A DNA stretch of 48,514 nt from JBEKTY01 sp049515555 (GTDB lineage Bacteria; Planctomycetota; Planctomycetia; Pirellulales; Thermoguttaceae), in assembly GCA_049515555.1 (NCBI GenBank), contig JBEKTY010000044.1:1-48514 (forward strand). Direction: 5' to 3'. Positions 24,629 through 33,553 of the stretch are shown here, piece after piece. The translations under genes were made by a program, and so were the position numbers. The stretch's first letter is position 1. Every line of letters starts with the position of its first letter. The notes under the pieces were generated by a model. The model saw only the letters and a program-made list of their open reading frames with translations. It was not told the origin of the DNA and ran no database searches.

Positions 24629-26275
24629 ATGTCAATCAACAAGCAAGTGGCACTGACACAAATCGACGACGTACTCGGAGAATGGTCCAAAGTCAAGCAG
24701 GCCATGGACACTCTTAGCGATGACGAGGTTTCCGAGAGAGCAATCATCGCTCGAATGCGAGCGCTAATTACTCGCCTTGCGCCAGCCAGAAGTGCTCACA
24801 CTTCCATCTTGCATAACCAGTACGGCAACTACTATGACGAGATGCTCGATCTCGCTGGAGTCGTACAAGCCTTGCGTGCCGATTACGAAGCCGGTTGTCT
24901 CGAATCCTTTCAAGAGCTATCGAACACACAAATGATTCGACGATTTGGCGCAATGATTGGTTCACCACGAGATGCTGCTGCTGAACGGCAGGCGGTGACG
25001 GAGGCAATTCTGCGGTGGAACGCACATAGCGGTCGCAGCATGAATGTCTATCTCGACCCCGTTCGATGGGAAACGCACGTTACTCCTGGCCTCAAAGGCC
25101 GCCCGCAGGGAATGATAAATGAGGAACTCATTCCCCAGTCCGACTTGCTGATTGCCGTCTTTCGGAGCCGAGCCGGCAGTCCGACAGGAGTCGATGAGTC
25201 AGGTACGATTGAGGAGATTCGGGAGTTCATGCGGCAGGGAAAGTACGTTGTGGTCTACTTTTATGAAGGCGAAATTGCCCTTGGAAGTATTGATCCCGAT
25301 CAGCTAAAGACGATCAATGCTTTCAAGCGAGAAATCGAGCGGCACGGGATCACCGAGAGCTACAAGACCGTGGACGAACTTGCAGCAAAGCTGCCTCACC
25401 ATCTGACAGCAATAGCCCGTACACTCGCAGACACTTCGCCGACTCGTACTGTTTCTGACCAAGACGCCAACTCGTCGTCGGTCACCGCTCCGCCACCCAA
25501 GCCACCAACGCCGACATCCCCGAGTCGCAATCCTGATGCTTTGCAGTTGGCTATCAGCGACTCCGGGCGGTGGCTCCTGCTCGACACAAAGTTCTACGAA
25601 GCGGATACCGTTCGCCAAACTGCCACAGGGGAATGGGTTGCCGAAATTCAATCGATGAGCGCCGAAGATGACGCATATCTCGGCGGCCTGAAACCGCAGC
25701 ACTTTGGACGGTCCCGCCCGATTGCTTTTGCCCATCGAAACGATGGCTTCCTCGTCACCGTAAAGAGTGTCGAGTCTGTTTCACGAGGCGGCCAGCAGGT
25801 CTGGATCGTCACGATGATTCCCGAGGACATCCAGTACGTCACGGAAATGGCATATCAGGCGACGGGTAAGCTGCACACGCCGGACGATATCGCCCGCCTT
25901 CGGGCCGGTCGAATACTCCTCAACGACCCGCCGCCACCCAGGGACGACCACCGCCCTGCGTTCGACCGGATGGACGAGATCATGCTGGAGTCGTTCATCG
26001 TAGGCTCGAACAAGGCGGTGTCAGGCGAGCGTTGCATCCTCCAAACCATCTACCGAAATATGAGTGGCGATTCGGAACGATTTCTGCGAGTCGCTCGACT
26101 TGCGGCAATCTATTTTCTGAAAACGGCCGATGCTGTGGAGCGAATCCTCGAACTGACGCTTGGCCCCATCATGGAGGGGCGAGTCCATGTTCGGTTCCGG
26201 GGACGCCGACGACAAGTCGTATCAAATGTCGAACCGGCAGTGATCGGGATCGAAGGAGAGTGTCCCCTTGAGTAA
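24629..26275 (+). CDS. DUF4062 (TIR-like) domain protein, probable defence effector
   Basis: A protein of 548 residues. Residues about 1-100 are helical (MSINKQVALTQIDDVLGEWS). Residues about 105-235 carry a DUF4062-type fold: MIGSPRDAAAERQAV, then YLDPVRWETHVTPG, LIPQSDLLIAVFRSRAG, SGTIEEIREFMRQGKYVVVYFYEG. DUF4062 is related to TIR/nucleoside-2'-deoxyribosyltransferase folds and occurs N-terminal to STAND-type immune proteins. A proline/threonine-rich linker (about 275-305) separates it from a C-terminal half of about 245 residues with no assigned family, which may be the sensor. It starts 12 bases after the preceding gene and has a reduced GC content. Confidence 0.65.
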   Translation: MSINKQVALTQIDDVLGEWSKVKQAMDTLSDDEVSERAIIARMRALITRLAPARSAHTSILHNQYGNYYDEMLDLAGVVQALRADYEAGCLESFQELSNTQMIRRFGAMIGSPRDAAAERQAVTEAILRWNAHSGRSMNVYLDPVRWETHVTPGLKGRPQGMINEELIPQSDLLIAVFRSRAGSPTGVDESGTIEEIREFMRQGKYVVVYFYEGEIALGSIDPDQLKTINAFKREIERHGITESYKTVDELAAKLPHHLTAIARTLADTSPTRTVSDQDANSSSVTAPPPKPPTPTSPSRNPDALQLAISDSGRWLLLDTKFYEADTVRQTATGEWVAEIQSMSAEDDAYLGGLKPQHFGRSRPIAFAHRNDGFLVTVKSVESVSRGGQQVWIVTMIPEDIQYVTEMAYQATGKLHTPDDIARLRAGRILLNDPPPPRDDHRPAFDRMDEIMLESFIVGSNKAVSGERCILQTIYRNMSGDSERFLRVARLAAIYFLKTADAVERILELTLGPIMEGRVHVRFRGRRRQVVSNVEPAVIGIEGECPLE

Positions 26276-26337
26276 AGGCATTGTGGAAGCCATCCCTTTG
26301 CTGGCAGCGTGAGAGGAGCCCGCACGGAGCCATCATT

Positions 26338-26979
26338 GTGAACCCCACCGACATCCAGAAAGCACGCCGACATCTCCGAGCCGCCGATCCGGTTATGAGG
26401 GCGGTGATCGACGCCGTGGGACCATTCACGCTGCGACTGGAACGTGACCGGTTCGGCATGCTCGTCCGGTCCATCATTTCCCAGCAGATTTCGACCAGTG
26501 CCGCCCGTTCGATTCGCAGACGGTTGCAGGAACTCGCCCCGGACATGAAAGCGGCGACCGTCGCCCAGTTCACCATCGACGAACTGCGGACGGTCGGGTT
26601 GTCGCCGCAGAAGGCATCCTACATCGCCGATCTGGCCCACAAGGTCAACGACGGGACCGTCGATCTTCGGCAGATCGGGCGGTTGTCGGACGAACGGGTC
26701 GTAGAGCAACTGACGCAGGTGAAGGGGATTGGTCGCTGGACGGCGCAGATGTTCCTGATCTTCTCCCTCGGGCGGTTGGACGTGTTCCCGCACGACGACC
26801 TGGGCGTGCGCACGGCCATCCGCAATCGCTATGGCCTGGACGATCTGCCTGACAAGCAGACGGCCCATGCCATCGCCGCACCCTGGCGGCCCTACGCCTC
26901 GGTGGCAAGCTGGTACTGCTGGCGAACGCTGGATTTGGCCCGAAACACGGACAAGGTGGCGAAGGGGTATCCGACGTAG
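26338..26979 (+). CDS. DNA-3-methyladenine glycosylase II (AlkA-like, HhH-GPD)
   Basis: A protein of 213 residues that should remove alkylated purines from DNA. The helix-hairpin-helix is LTQVKGIGRWTAQMFL (about 125-140) and the catalytic aspartate is expected in VFPHDDLGVR, probably D154. IISQQISTSAARSI near the N-terminus is typical of the family. A GTG at 26338 with GGAG upstream gives the family's usual start; an earlier TTG/ATG context is less likely. It lacks the AlkA-type N-terminal TBP-like domain, so it is the short form. There is no iron-sulfur cysteine cluster, so it is not an EndoIII/MutY enzyme. Confidence 0.9.
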   Translation: MNPTDIQKARRHLRAADPVMRAVIDAVGPFTLRLERDRFGMLVRSIISQQISTSAARSIRRRLQELAPDMKAATVAQFTIDELRTVGLSPQKASYIADLAHKVNDGTVDLRQIGRLSDERVVEQLTQVKGIGRWTAQMFLIFSLGRLDVFPHDDLGVRTAIRNRYGLDDLPDKQTAHAIAAPWRPYASVASWYCWRTLDLARNTDKVAKGYPT

Positions 26980-27023
26980 GGGATCCAGGTTTGGGAGCGG
27001 GGAAATAGCGGAAGACTTGCCAA

Positions 27024-27549
27024 ATGTCCGAACACTTTCGTCCCCTCACCGCCCGACCTTTTCACCGTTGGCTCTTCCAGGCTGCCCTCGGAACACTTCT
27101 ATCGGTCGCTGCTGCAATCGGTTGGGGCGAAGAACCAAACTCCAGTCAGCCCGGCACGTCTCCCCCAACCCAGGCCAAAGTCACCGTGTACGGTGCCGCA
27201 GGCCGGGTCAGCGGTTCGCAGTCCTTGCTCCACACGGGAACCGCCCGCTACTTGATTGACTGCGGCTCGTTCTACGGCGATGCCGAGGATTCGCTCAAGG
27301 CGGGTGAGGATGTAGGGTTTGCCTTTCGCCCGCAGGACATCGCTGCCGTTTTCCTAACCCATGTCCACCAGGATCACCTGGGCCGCTTGCCATCCCTGGT
27401 ATCTCAAGGCTTCCGTGGGCCGATTTATCTCACCAGAGCTTCGGCGGAACTTGCACCCGTGATGCTTGAGTCCGCCGTGAAGTACGACCAGGATCGGCGA
27501 AGAACGTGGCGCTGGTCGCCACGTCGAGGAAGCGGTGGATAAGGTACAA
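27024..27549 (+). pseudogene. Truncated exported metallo-beta-lactamase-fold hydrolase (beta-CASP type)
   Basis: Starts with an N-terminal signal-like stretch (FQAALGTLLSVAAAIGWGEE), then VTVYGAAGRVSGSQSLLHTG and the metal motif FLTHVHQDHLGR typical of CPSF/beta-CASP hydrolases. After AVKYDQD the frame degenerates and stops at 27540-27542. In the +1-shifted frame the residues RHVEEAVDKV (27517-27546) look like the continuing beta-CASP sequence, ending right where the macro-domain protein starts. The full protein should have about 450-500 residues, so some 300 are missing. A perfect 8-base hairpin (27504-27511/27517-27524) sits in the damaged part. Confidence 0.7.
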
Positions 27550-28017
27550 ATGAACCCACAACTCGTCCAAGGCGATCTCCTCGACCAGGACGTTGACGTG
27601 ATCGTCAACGCCTGGAACCGGAACATCATTCCCTGGTGGCTGCTCCTGCCCCAAGGCGTCTCAGGGGCCATCAAACACCGTGGCGGCACTGGCCCCTTCA
27701 AGGAACTTGCCAAGCATGGCTCGATCCCATTGGGCGGGGCCGTTCTGACCTCGGCCGGCCGACTGCCGTTCAAGGCCATCATCCACGTCGCCGGGATCAA
27801 CATGCTCTGGCGGGCATCAGAGTGGTCGATCCACCAGTGCGTGCGGAATGCGATGACCCTGGCCCATGAGCAGGGCTTTCGGTCCATCGCCTTCCCGCTG
27901 ATCGGGTCCGGGTCCGGGGGGTTCAACCAGGAGCGGGCCAGGGCTATCATGGAGGACGAGTTGGGAAAGATCAAGTCTCCGATGGAGGTGAGGGTGGTGG
28001 TGTTCGGGAGGGCATGA
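27550..28017 (+). CDS. Macro-domain protein
   Basis: A protein of 155 residues that should bind ADP-ribose or its derivatives. Visible macro-domain elements are VQGDLLDQDVDVIVNAWNRN, QGVSGAIKHRGG, IIHVAGINMLWRASEWSI and the phosphate loop FPLIGSGSGGFNQERA. The usual NAAN is NAWN and the glycine-rich loop is LLPQGVSG, so specificity may differ. The open frame continues upstream to a GTG at 27535, where it belongs to the truncated hydrolase; the ATG at 27550 is preferred. It overlaps the next gene by 4 bases. Confidence 0.85.
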   Translation: MNPQLVQGDLLDQDVDVIVNAWNRNIIPWWLLLPQGVSGAIKHRGGTGPFKELAKHGSIPLGGAVLTSAGRLPFKAIIHVAGINMLWRASEWSIHQCVRNAMTLAHEQGFRSIAFPLIGSGSGGFNQERARAIMEDELGKIKSPMEVRVVVFGRA

Positions 28018-28337
28018 AAATGAGCGACCAGATGATGACCGGCGCTGATATGCAGGACTTGCTGAGGAAGTTCGCTGCACCACTTGCCCAGTATGCAAGC
28101 ACCTCGCCAGGTCGAAAAGATCTTGCCGATGTTATGGTCCGAAGTCTCTGGGCGGCCATGATTGCTGGGCCTGAGATGGAAGAGGAGACGTGGAAAGCGT
28201 TTCGGGAAATAGCACATTTGCCAGAGGAGGGCCTGAAAGCCATTCAAAACTGCTATTACCAGCAGATGAAGCCGGTCGTCACGCCCGACCAACTGGCAAT
28301 ACTTCGAAAGCATTTCGGAGTGAAGCGGAAGCTCTGA
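28014..28337 (+). CDS. Small hypothetical helical protein
   Basis: A protein of 107 residues, no recognised family. All-helical appearance (MQDLLRKFAAPLAQYASTSPG, PEEGLKAIQNCYYQQMKPV), methionine-rich N-terminus, basic C-terminal KHFGVKRKL. Its ATG overlaps the macro-domain stop by 4 bases (ATGA), so it is probably translated together with it and may be its partner. Codon use is like the macro gene. Confidence 0.55.
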   Translation: MKMSDQMMTGADMQDLLRKFAAPLAQYASTSPGRKDLADVMVRSLWAAMIAGPEMEEETWKAFREIAHLPEEGLKAIQNCYYQQMKPVVTPDQLAILRKHFGVKRKL

Positions 28338-28354
28338 CCGTCTCCGACTGACCG

Positions 28355-30520
28355 ATGCCTGAAACCCTGACTGGCCTCATCGAACGGGTCACCTACCATA
28401 ACCCTGAGAACGGCTTCGCCGTTCTCAAGGTCCAAATGAAGGGCCGTCAGGACTTGGTGACGGTGGTCGGCAACACCACGTCGGTTTCGGCGGGCGAGCA
28501 TGTCGAAGCCACCGGCAAGTGGGTCGTTGACCGGGAACACGGCCAGCAGTTCAAGGCCGACGAGATGAAAACCACCCACTCGGCATCGGCTGAGGGCATC
28601 GAGAAGTACCTTGCTTCCGGGGCGATCCGCAGCATCGGGCCCAAGCTGGCGGCGAAGATCGTCGGCGTCTACAAGGAGCGGACGCTGGAAATCTTCGAGA
28701 CGGCCCCCGACTTCCTGCTGCATATCAAGGGGATCGGCAAGGAGCGGGTGAAACGCATCCGTCAAAGCTGGCAAGAGCAGAAGGAAGTCCGCAAGATAAT
28801 GCTCTTCCTGGCCGAGCACGGCATCAGTTCAGGTCGAGCCATCCGCATCTACCGCACCTACGGCCAGGAGTCCATCGCCAAGATCAAGGAAAACCCCTAC
28901 CGACTGGCCGACGACATCCGGGGCATTGGCTTCAAGACCGCCGACGAACTCGCCGCCAAGATGGGGATCGACCGCAACAGCCCCTATCGGGCACGGGCTG
29001 CCGTCAGATACACCCTTCAGGAATTGGCGGGCCGGGGCCATGTCGGCCACCCGGAGCCCGGCGTGGTTGAACACACCACCAAGCTGGTGGAAATCGACCA
29101 ACTGATCGTCGAAGAGGCGGTGAAGGCGGCGGTGGCCGAAAAGACGGTCATCAGGGAAACCGTCGAGGGCGAGTCTTGGCTCTACCTGGTCGCCCTCCAT
29201 CGGGCCGAAGTCGGCCTCGCACAATCCGTTCAACGGATTGGCTCGGCCTCCCCGCATCCCATGCCCCGGATCGACGTGGAGAAGGCCATCGGCTGGGTCG
29301 AGGGAATGCTGGGCATCAAGCTGGCCGCTGGGCAACAGGAGGCGATCCGGCAGGCGTGCCAACAGAAGATGTTGGTTATCACGGGCGGGCCGGGCGTCGG
29401 CAAGACCACCCTCGTGCGCAGCATCTTGGAAATCTTCCAGGCCAAGGGGATGAAATGCGTCTTGGCTGCGCCCACCGGCAGAGCGGCCAAACGGCTGGCG
29501 GAAACGACCGAGCGGACGGCCAAGACCATCCACCGCCTGCTTGAATTCGACCCGGCAACGGGCGAATTCAAGCGGAACCAGCAGAATCCCCTCAAGGGCG
29601 ACCTGTTCGTGGTGGACGAAACCTCGATGGTTGATATCGTCCTGGGCCACCAATTCTTCCGAGCCGTGCCTTCCGAAGCCTGTGTAATCCTGGTTGGTGA
29701 CGTGGATCAGCTTCCCTCGGTCGGCCCCGGAACGGTGCTAGCCGACCTGATCGCCTCGGGCGTGGTGCCGGTCGTTCGGCTTACTAAGATCTTCCGGCAG
29801 GCCGCCACCAGCGAGATTGTCGCCGCCGCCTATGCTATCAATCAGGGCCGGATGCCCAACCTCAAGGCACCGGACAACGGCCTGACCGACTTCTATTTCA
29901 TCGAGGCCCAGGAGCCCGAGGCCATCCAGGATTTGATCGTGCGGTTGGTGAAGGAACGGATTCCGGCCCGTTTTGACTTCGATCCTAAGACCGACATCCA
30001 AATTCTGACGCCGATGAATCGGTCGGTGCTGGGGGCCAGGAATCTGAACCAAGTCCTGCAAACGGCCCTCAACCCCGGCGATGGCGGGCCGGAAGTCCAG
30101 CGGTTCGGCTGGACGTTCCGCATCGGGGATCGGGTAATCCAGACCGAGAACGACTATAATCGGGACGTTTTCAACGGCGACCTGGGGATAATCGAGAAGA
30201 TCAACCGGATTGAGCAGAATATGGTCGTCAACTTTGAGGATCGGCTAGTTGAATACGACTTCGGGGACCTGGACGAATTGGCCCTGGCCTACGTGCTGTC
30301 GATCCACAAGAGCCAGGGCTCGGAGTTCCCCTGCGTCGTGATCCCCGTCCACACGCAGCATTACATGATGCTCCAGCGGAACCTGCTATACACGGCGGTC
30401 ACCAGGGGGAAGAAGCTGGTCATCCTGGTCGGCACGAAGAAGGCGTTAGGCATGGCCGTGCGGCGGCAGGACACGGCCCGGAGGTACACGGCGTTGAGGG
30501 GGAGGTTGCAAGATACTTGA
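28355..30520 (+). CDS. recD2: RecD2-type ATP-dependent DNA helicase
   Basis: A protein of 721 residues of the RecD2 (RecD-like, YrrC) family, a 5'-3' SF1B helicase that works without RecBC. N-terminal OB-like domain (ETLTGLIERVTYHNPENGF), helix-hairpin-helix segments IRSIGPKLAAKIV, HIKGIGKERVKRI and DIRGIGFKTADELA, then Walker A GGPGVGKTT at about 343-351, Walker B LFVVDETSMVD at about 417-427, VGDVDQLPSVGPG, and motif VI SIHKSQGSEFP at about 649-659. Length is normal. It starts 17 bases after the small hypothetical gene. RecD2 takes part in mismatch and recombination repair. Confidence 0.95.
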   Translation: MPETLTGLIERVTYHNPENGFAVLKVQMKGRQDLVTVVGNTTSVSAGEHVEATGKWVVDREHGQQFKADEMKTTHSASAEGIEKYLASGAIRSIGPKLAAKIVGVYKERTLEIFETAPDFLLHIKGIGKERVKRIRQSWQEQKEVRKIMLFLAEHGISSGRAIRIYRTYGQESIAKIKENPYRLADDIRGIGFKTADELAAKMGIDRNSPYRARAAVRYTLQELAGRGHVGHPEPGVVEHTTKLVEIDQLIVEEAVKAAVAEKTVIRETVEGESWLYLVALHRAEVGLAQSVQRIGSASPHPMPRIDVEKAIGWVEGMLGIKLAAGQQEAIRQACQQKMLVITGGPGVGKTTLVRSILEIFQAKGMKCVLAAPTGRAAKRLAETTERTAKTIHRLLEFDPATGEFKRNQQNPLKGDLFVVDETSMVDIVLGHQFFRAVPSEACVILVGDVDQLPSVGPGTVLADLIASGVVPVVRLTKIFRQAATSEIVAAAYAINQGRMPNLKAPDNGLTDFYFIEAQEPEAIQDLIVRLVKERIPARFDFDPKTDIQILTPMNRSVLGARNLNQVLQTALNPGDGGPEVQRFGWTFRIGDRVIQTENDYNRDVFNGDLGIIEKINRIEQNMVVNFEDRLVEYDFGDLDELALAYVLSIHKSQGSEFPCVVIPVHTQHYMMLQRNLLYTAVTRGKKLVILVGTKKALGMAVRRQDTARRYTALRGRLQDT

Positions 30521-30543
30521 TGGAGACGGCAGGAGGACCAGAT

Positions 30544-30996
30544 ATGAACGAGGCCGAGACTTACCACCACACGCAGAAAGGGCCGTGGGGGTTGCTTCTT
30601 TATGTCCTGGCCGCTGTGTTCCTCACTGTAAGCTGGTATTTGCCCGTGCTCGCCTTGCGGATCACATTCCTGGCGGCCGGTCTGCCCATGTTCCTGCTGG
30701 CAGCGTCCTTTCAGCACTTGACCGTTGCGGACGAGGGCAACCAACTTGCGATTCGCTTTGGCCCATTCCCCCTGCTTCGGAAACGGATCTGGTACGACGA
30801 CATTCGTGATGTCGAGAAGGGCCGAACGACATTCCTGGATGGGTGGGGCATCCACTGGAACCCCTGGGGCGGCTGGGTCTGGAACATCTGGGGGCGTGAC
30901 TGTGTTGTCATTCGGCTGAAGCGGGGGACCATTAAGGTTGGCACAAACGATCCCGATGGGCTTGTTGCCTTCTTGAGAAAGCGGATTTCCACTTGA
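30544..30996 (+). CDS. Small membrane protein with PH-like C-terminal domain
   Basis: A protein of 150 residues. Two transmembrane helices near the N-terminus (LLLYVLAAVFLTVSWYLPVL and ITFLAAGLPMFLLAASF), then a soluble domain with beta-strand pattern VADEGNQLAIRFGPFPLLRKRIWYDDI, typical of bacterial PH-like (YdbS/DUF304-type) folds. WGIHWNPWGGWVWNIWGRD is a notable tryptophan-rich loop. The ATG at 30544 has AGGAGGA at good spacing; an upstream ATG at 30517 overlaps recD2. Function unknown. Confidence 0.7.
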   Translation: MNEAETYHHTQKGPWGLLLYVLAAVFLTVSWYLPVLALRITFLAAGLPMFLLAASFQHLTVADEGNQLAIRFGPFPLLRKRIWYDDIRDVEKGRTTFLDGWGIHWNPWGGWVWNIWGRDCVVIRLKRGTIKVGTNDPDGLVAFLRKRIST

Positions 30997-31024
30997 CCAC
31001 CGCATTCATTCTGAGGACCGAACC

Positions 31025-31642
31025 ATGAGAACCCTAACGTTTATCACCTGCATTTGGCTGGCGCAGTCGGCCCTTGCCGATGACGGATTCAAGCCTCTGT
31101 CCGATGGCAAGACCTTCACCGGCTGGGAGGGGAACAAGAGCGTTTTCCGCATTGAGGACGGGGCATTTGTGGGCGGCAGCCTCAAGGCAAACGTGCCACG
31201 CAACGAGTACCTCTGCACGACAAAACGCTACCGGGACTTCGAGGTGCGGCTGAAATTCAAGCTCCTGGGCAAGGACGTGAACGGCGGCGTGCAGTTCCGC
31301 AGCGACCGAGTTCCCAACAGCAACGAGATGATCGGCTACCAAGCGGACATGGGCCAGCACTACTGGGGGTGCTTGTACGATGAACGGCGGCACAAGCTGC
31401 TCACTGGGCCGACGAAGGAGGAGCAGAAGAAGCTGATCCATCGCAACGATTGGAACGACTATGTGATCCGGGCTGAGGGGCGGCACGTCGAACTCTGGCT
31501 CAATGGGCACAAGACCGTGGACTACACGGAGCCCGACACGTCGGTTCCGCAGGAAGGCGTCTTCGGCCTGCAAATCCACCAGGGCATTCCGGCCGAGGCA
31601 TGGTACAAAGACATCGTGATTCGAGAATTGCCGGGCCACTAG
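31025..31642 (+). CDS. Secreted DUF1080 (3-keto-disaccharide hydrolase-like) protein
   Basis: A protein of 205 residues with a signal peptide (MRTLTFITCIWLAQSALA) and one DUF1080 jelly-roll domain: GFKPLSDGKTFTGWEG, YLCTTKRYRDFEVRLKFKLLG, NGGVQFRSDRVPN, DWNDYVIRAEGRHVELWLNG, GVFGLQIHQG. DUF1080 proteins are very numerous in Planctomycetota; some members are 3-keto-glucoside hydrolases acting with periplasmic sugar oxidation. It fits the polysaccharide-degrading genes at both ends of the window. It is the shorter form, without the cytochrome or second domain seen in many family members. Confidence 0.88.
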   Translation: MRTLTFITCIWLAQSALADDGFKPLSDGKTFTGWEGNKSVFRIEDGAFVGGSLKANVPRNEYLCTTKRYRDFEVRLKFKLLGKDVNGGVQFRSDRVPNSNEMIGYQADMGQHYWGCLYDERRHKLLTGPTKEEQKKLIHRNDWNDYVIRAEGRHVELWLNGHKTVDYTEPDTSVPQEGVFGLQIHQGIPAEAWYKDIVIRELPGH

Positions 31643-31665
31643 CCCAACCACAAGAGGAGTGATCT

Positions 31666-32187
31666 ATGAAGCGAGTCGGCATTGCTGCGGCGTTGTTTGT
31701 TGTTGGCTGCCTGGGACATCCCACATTGGCGGCAGAGCCGCCCAAGCCAGCCGAACTGAAGGTGCTGGAGAAATTCGAGGGCACATGGGACTGTGAGATC
31801 ATCACCAAACCCGCTGTTTGGACGCCCAAGGAGATGCGGGAAAAGGCCGTCGAGGTCAACGAGATGACATTGGACGGATGGTTCCTTCACGGATGTAGCA
31901 AGACACCGGACGGCAAGCCCCTGGTGATCATGATGAATACGTATGATCCCTTGCGTAAGAAATACCATTTCTGGCGATTCGCCGGTCGTGGCTGCGAAGA
32001 ACTGGACGGACAATGGGACGAGGCGGCCAGCACCCTCACCATCACGACCGATCATGGCAACGGAATTACCACCAAGGCAGCCTTTCATGTGATTGACAAG
32101 GATCACCGGGAGTACAATGTCGCTGCCAAGGACGGCGACGGGAAGATCTATCTGGACATCCACGGGACGGTGACTCGCAGAAAGTAG
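31666..32187 (+). CDS. Secreted DUF1579 protein
   Basis: A protein of 173 residues. A signal peptide ends at about residue 22 (MKRVGIAAALFVVGCLGHPTLA); the mature part begins with PKPAELKVLEKFEGTWDCEI and continues with MTLDGWFLHGCSKTPDGKP and YDPLRKKYHFWRFAG, the usual DUF1579 pattern. The function of the family is unknown; its fold resembles small beta-barrel proteins. It lies 23 bases after the DUF1080 gene and is probably co-transcribed with it. Confidence 0.8.
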   Translation: MKRVGIAAALFVVGCLGHPTLAAEPPKPAELKVLEKFEGTWDCEIITKPAVWTPKEMREKAVEVNEMTLDGWFLHGCSKTPDGKPLVIMMNTYDPLRKKYHFWRFAGRGCEELDGQWDEAASTLTITTDHGNGITTKAAFHVIDKDHREYNVAAKDGDGKIYLDIHGTVTRRK

Positions 32188-32191
32188 TCAA

Positions 32192-32560
32192 ATGGCAACT
32201 TTCCTCCACAAACCAGTAATCGTCGAGGTTGAACGGCAGCCGTCGCTGCGTATCGAGGAGTTTATCGGACGGGTCAATTCGGGAACGATGACGGTCAGCA
32301 TTGCCCGCCTGAAAAGTCTTTCGGGCTGGTCGGAGCCGAGGCAGAGGCCGGAATTCGACGAATATACGGTCGTCCTGCGGGGAAGTCTGCATGTCAATAC
32401 GAAGGACGGCGAGTTCGATGTCGGTGTCGGGCAGACGATCATCGTCAAGGCCGGGGAGTGGGTGCAGTACAGCAGCCCCTCACCGGAAGGGGCCGAGTAC
32501 ATCGCCGTGTGCCTCCCGGCGTTCTCGCCCGAAACGGCGCATCGGGATGGCCGAGGCTGA
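32192..32560 (+). CDS. Cupin-domain protein
   Basis: A protein of 122 residues with a single cupin barrel: RPEFDEYTVVLRGSLHVN corresponds to motif 1 and VGVGQTIIVKAGEWVQYSSP to motif 2. The usual histidines of motif 1 are replaced (PEFDEY), so the metal site may be partial. It starts 4 bases after the DUF1579 stop. The substrate is unknown; such proteins often act as sugar or small-molecule isomerases, dioxygenases or binding proteins. Confidence 0.75.
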   Translation: MATFLHKPVIVEVERQPSLRIEEFIGRVNSGTMTVSIARLKSLSGWSEPRQRPEFDEYTVVLRGSLHVNTKDGEFDVGVGQTIIVKAGEWVQYSSPSPEGAEYIAVCLPAFSPETAHRDGRG

Positions 32561-32587
32561 AGATAGAAGTGGCTTGAGAGGTTGGAC

Positions 32588-33502
32588 ATGGAGATCAGAC
32601 CTGCCATCATCGAGGACGCTGAGGAAATCCTCACCCTGCAACGCCTCGCCTATCAGAGCGAAGCGGCGATTTACGATGACTTCACGATTCCCCCGTTGAC
32701 CGAGACGCTGGAAGACCTGAAAGCCCGATTTCACGACAGGCAATTCCTGAAGGCGGTGGCGAGGGACCAGATTGTCGGTTCCGTGAGGGCTTTTCAGGAT
32801 GGGGCGTCATGCCATGTTGAGCGGTTGATCGTCCGCCCCCAGTACCGACGCCAGGGCATCGCCACGGCCCTGCTGAACCGGATCGAAACGTTATTCCCCG
32901 CCGCCCAGCGTTTCGAGCTATTCACCGGCCACAAGAGTGAAAGCAACATCCGGCTTTACGAGCGGATGGGCTATCGGACAATGCGGCAAGAAAAAGTCAA
33001 TGAAAAGGTTACCCTGGTCTTCATGGAGAAGACGATCCGTGTTCGTGAATTCCATCCAGGCGACGAGGCGGCGTTTCGGCGATTGAACGAAGAATGGTTG
33101 ACAAAGTATTTCTGCATCGAAGAGAAAGATCGGAAGGTGCTGGGCGACCCGTGCCAATACATCCTTGCCACGGGCGGCATGATCTTCATGGTCGAACTCG
33201 ATGGAAAACCGGTCGGCTGTTGTGCGTTGATTCACAAGGACGATGAAACCTTCGAGGTCGGCAAGATGGCCGTCACGCATTCCCATCAGGGGAAGGGATT
33301 GGGAAAGATGCTCCTTCAGACCTGCATCGAGAAGGCAAAGGCGCTTGGGAAGAAACGACTGGTACTCGAAACGAACAACGTACTGGGAACGGCCGTCGCC
33401 TTGTACCGGAAGTTCGGTTTCGTCGAACTGGGGCGGGATGTCGCTCCACTGTCAGCATACGCCCGCACCGAAATGTTCATGGAACTGAGGCTGCCGTCGT
33501 AG
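32588..33502 (+). CDS. Tandem GNAT-family acetyltransferase
   Basis: A protein of 304 residues containing two GNAT domains in one chain. Domain 1 (about 1-145) has the acetyl-CoA motif VRPQYRRQGIATALL and ends NIRLYERMGYRTM; domain 2 (about 150-304) has VTHSHQGKGLGKMLL and AVALYRKFGFVEL. Each retains its acetyl-CoA loop (Q/R-x-x-G-x-G/A), so both could be active, or one could be regulatory. A TTG two codons upstream is possible, but the ATG at 32588 is more likely. The acceptor is unknown. Confidence 0.88.
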   Translation: MEIRPAIIEDAEEILTLQRLAYQSEAAIYDDFTIPPLTETLEDLKARFHDRQFLKAVARDQIVGSVRAFQDGASCHVERLIVRPQYRRQGIATALLNRIETLFPAAQRFELFTGHKSESNIRLYERMGYRTMRQEKVNEKVTLVFMEKTIRVREFHPGDEAAFRRLNEEWLTKYFCIEEKDRKVLGDPCQYILATGGMIFMVELDGKPVGCCALIHKDDETFEVGKMAVTHSHQGKGLGKMLLQTCIEKAKALGKKRLVLETNNVLGTAVALYRKFGFVELGRDVAPLSAYARTEMFMELRLPS

Positions 33503-33553
33503 AACTATGAGGCACTGCTGGCCCAGCTCTGAGGTTTGCAGAGGAACGCAACG

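Noticed and set aside
27504..27524. Perfect 8-base inverted repeat as a rho-independent terminator
   Set aside because: There is no following T-run, and it falls within a degenerate coding segment; it may be chance or a scar.
28829..29653. Long minus-strand open frame inside recD2
   Set aside because: It is a high-GC shadow; recD2 has complete helicase motifs in the other strand.
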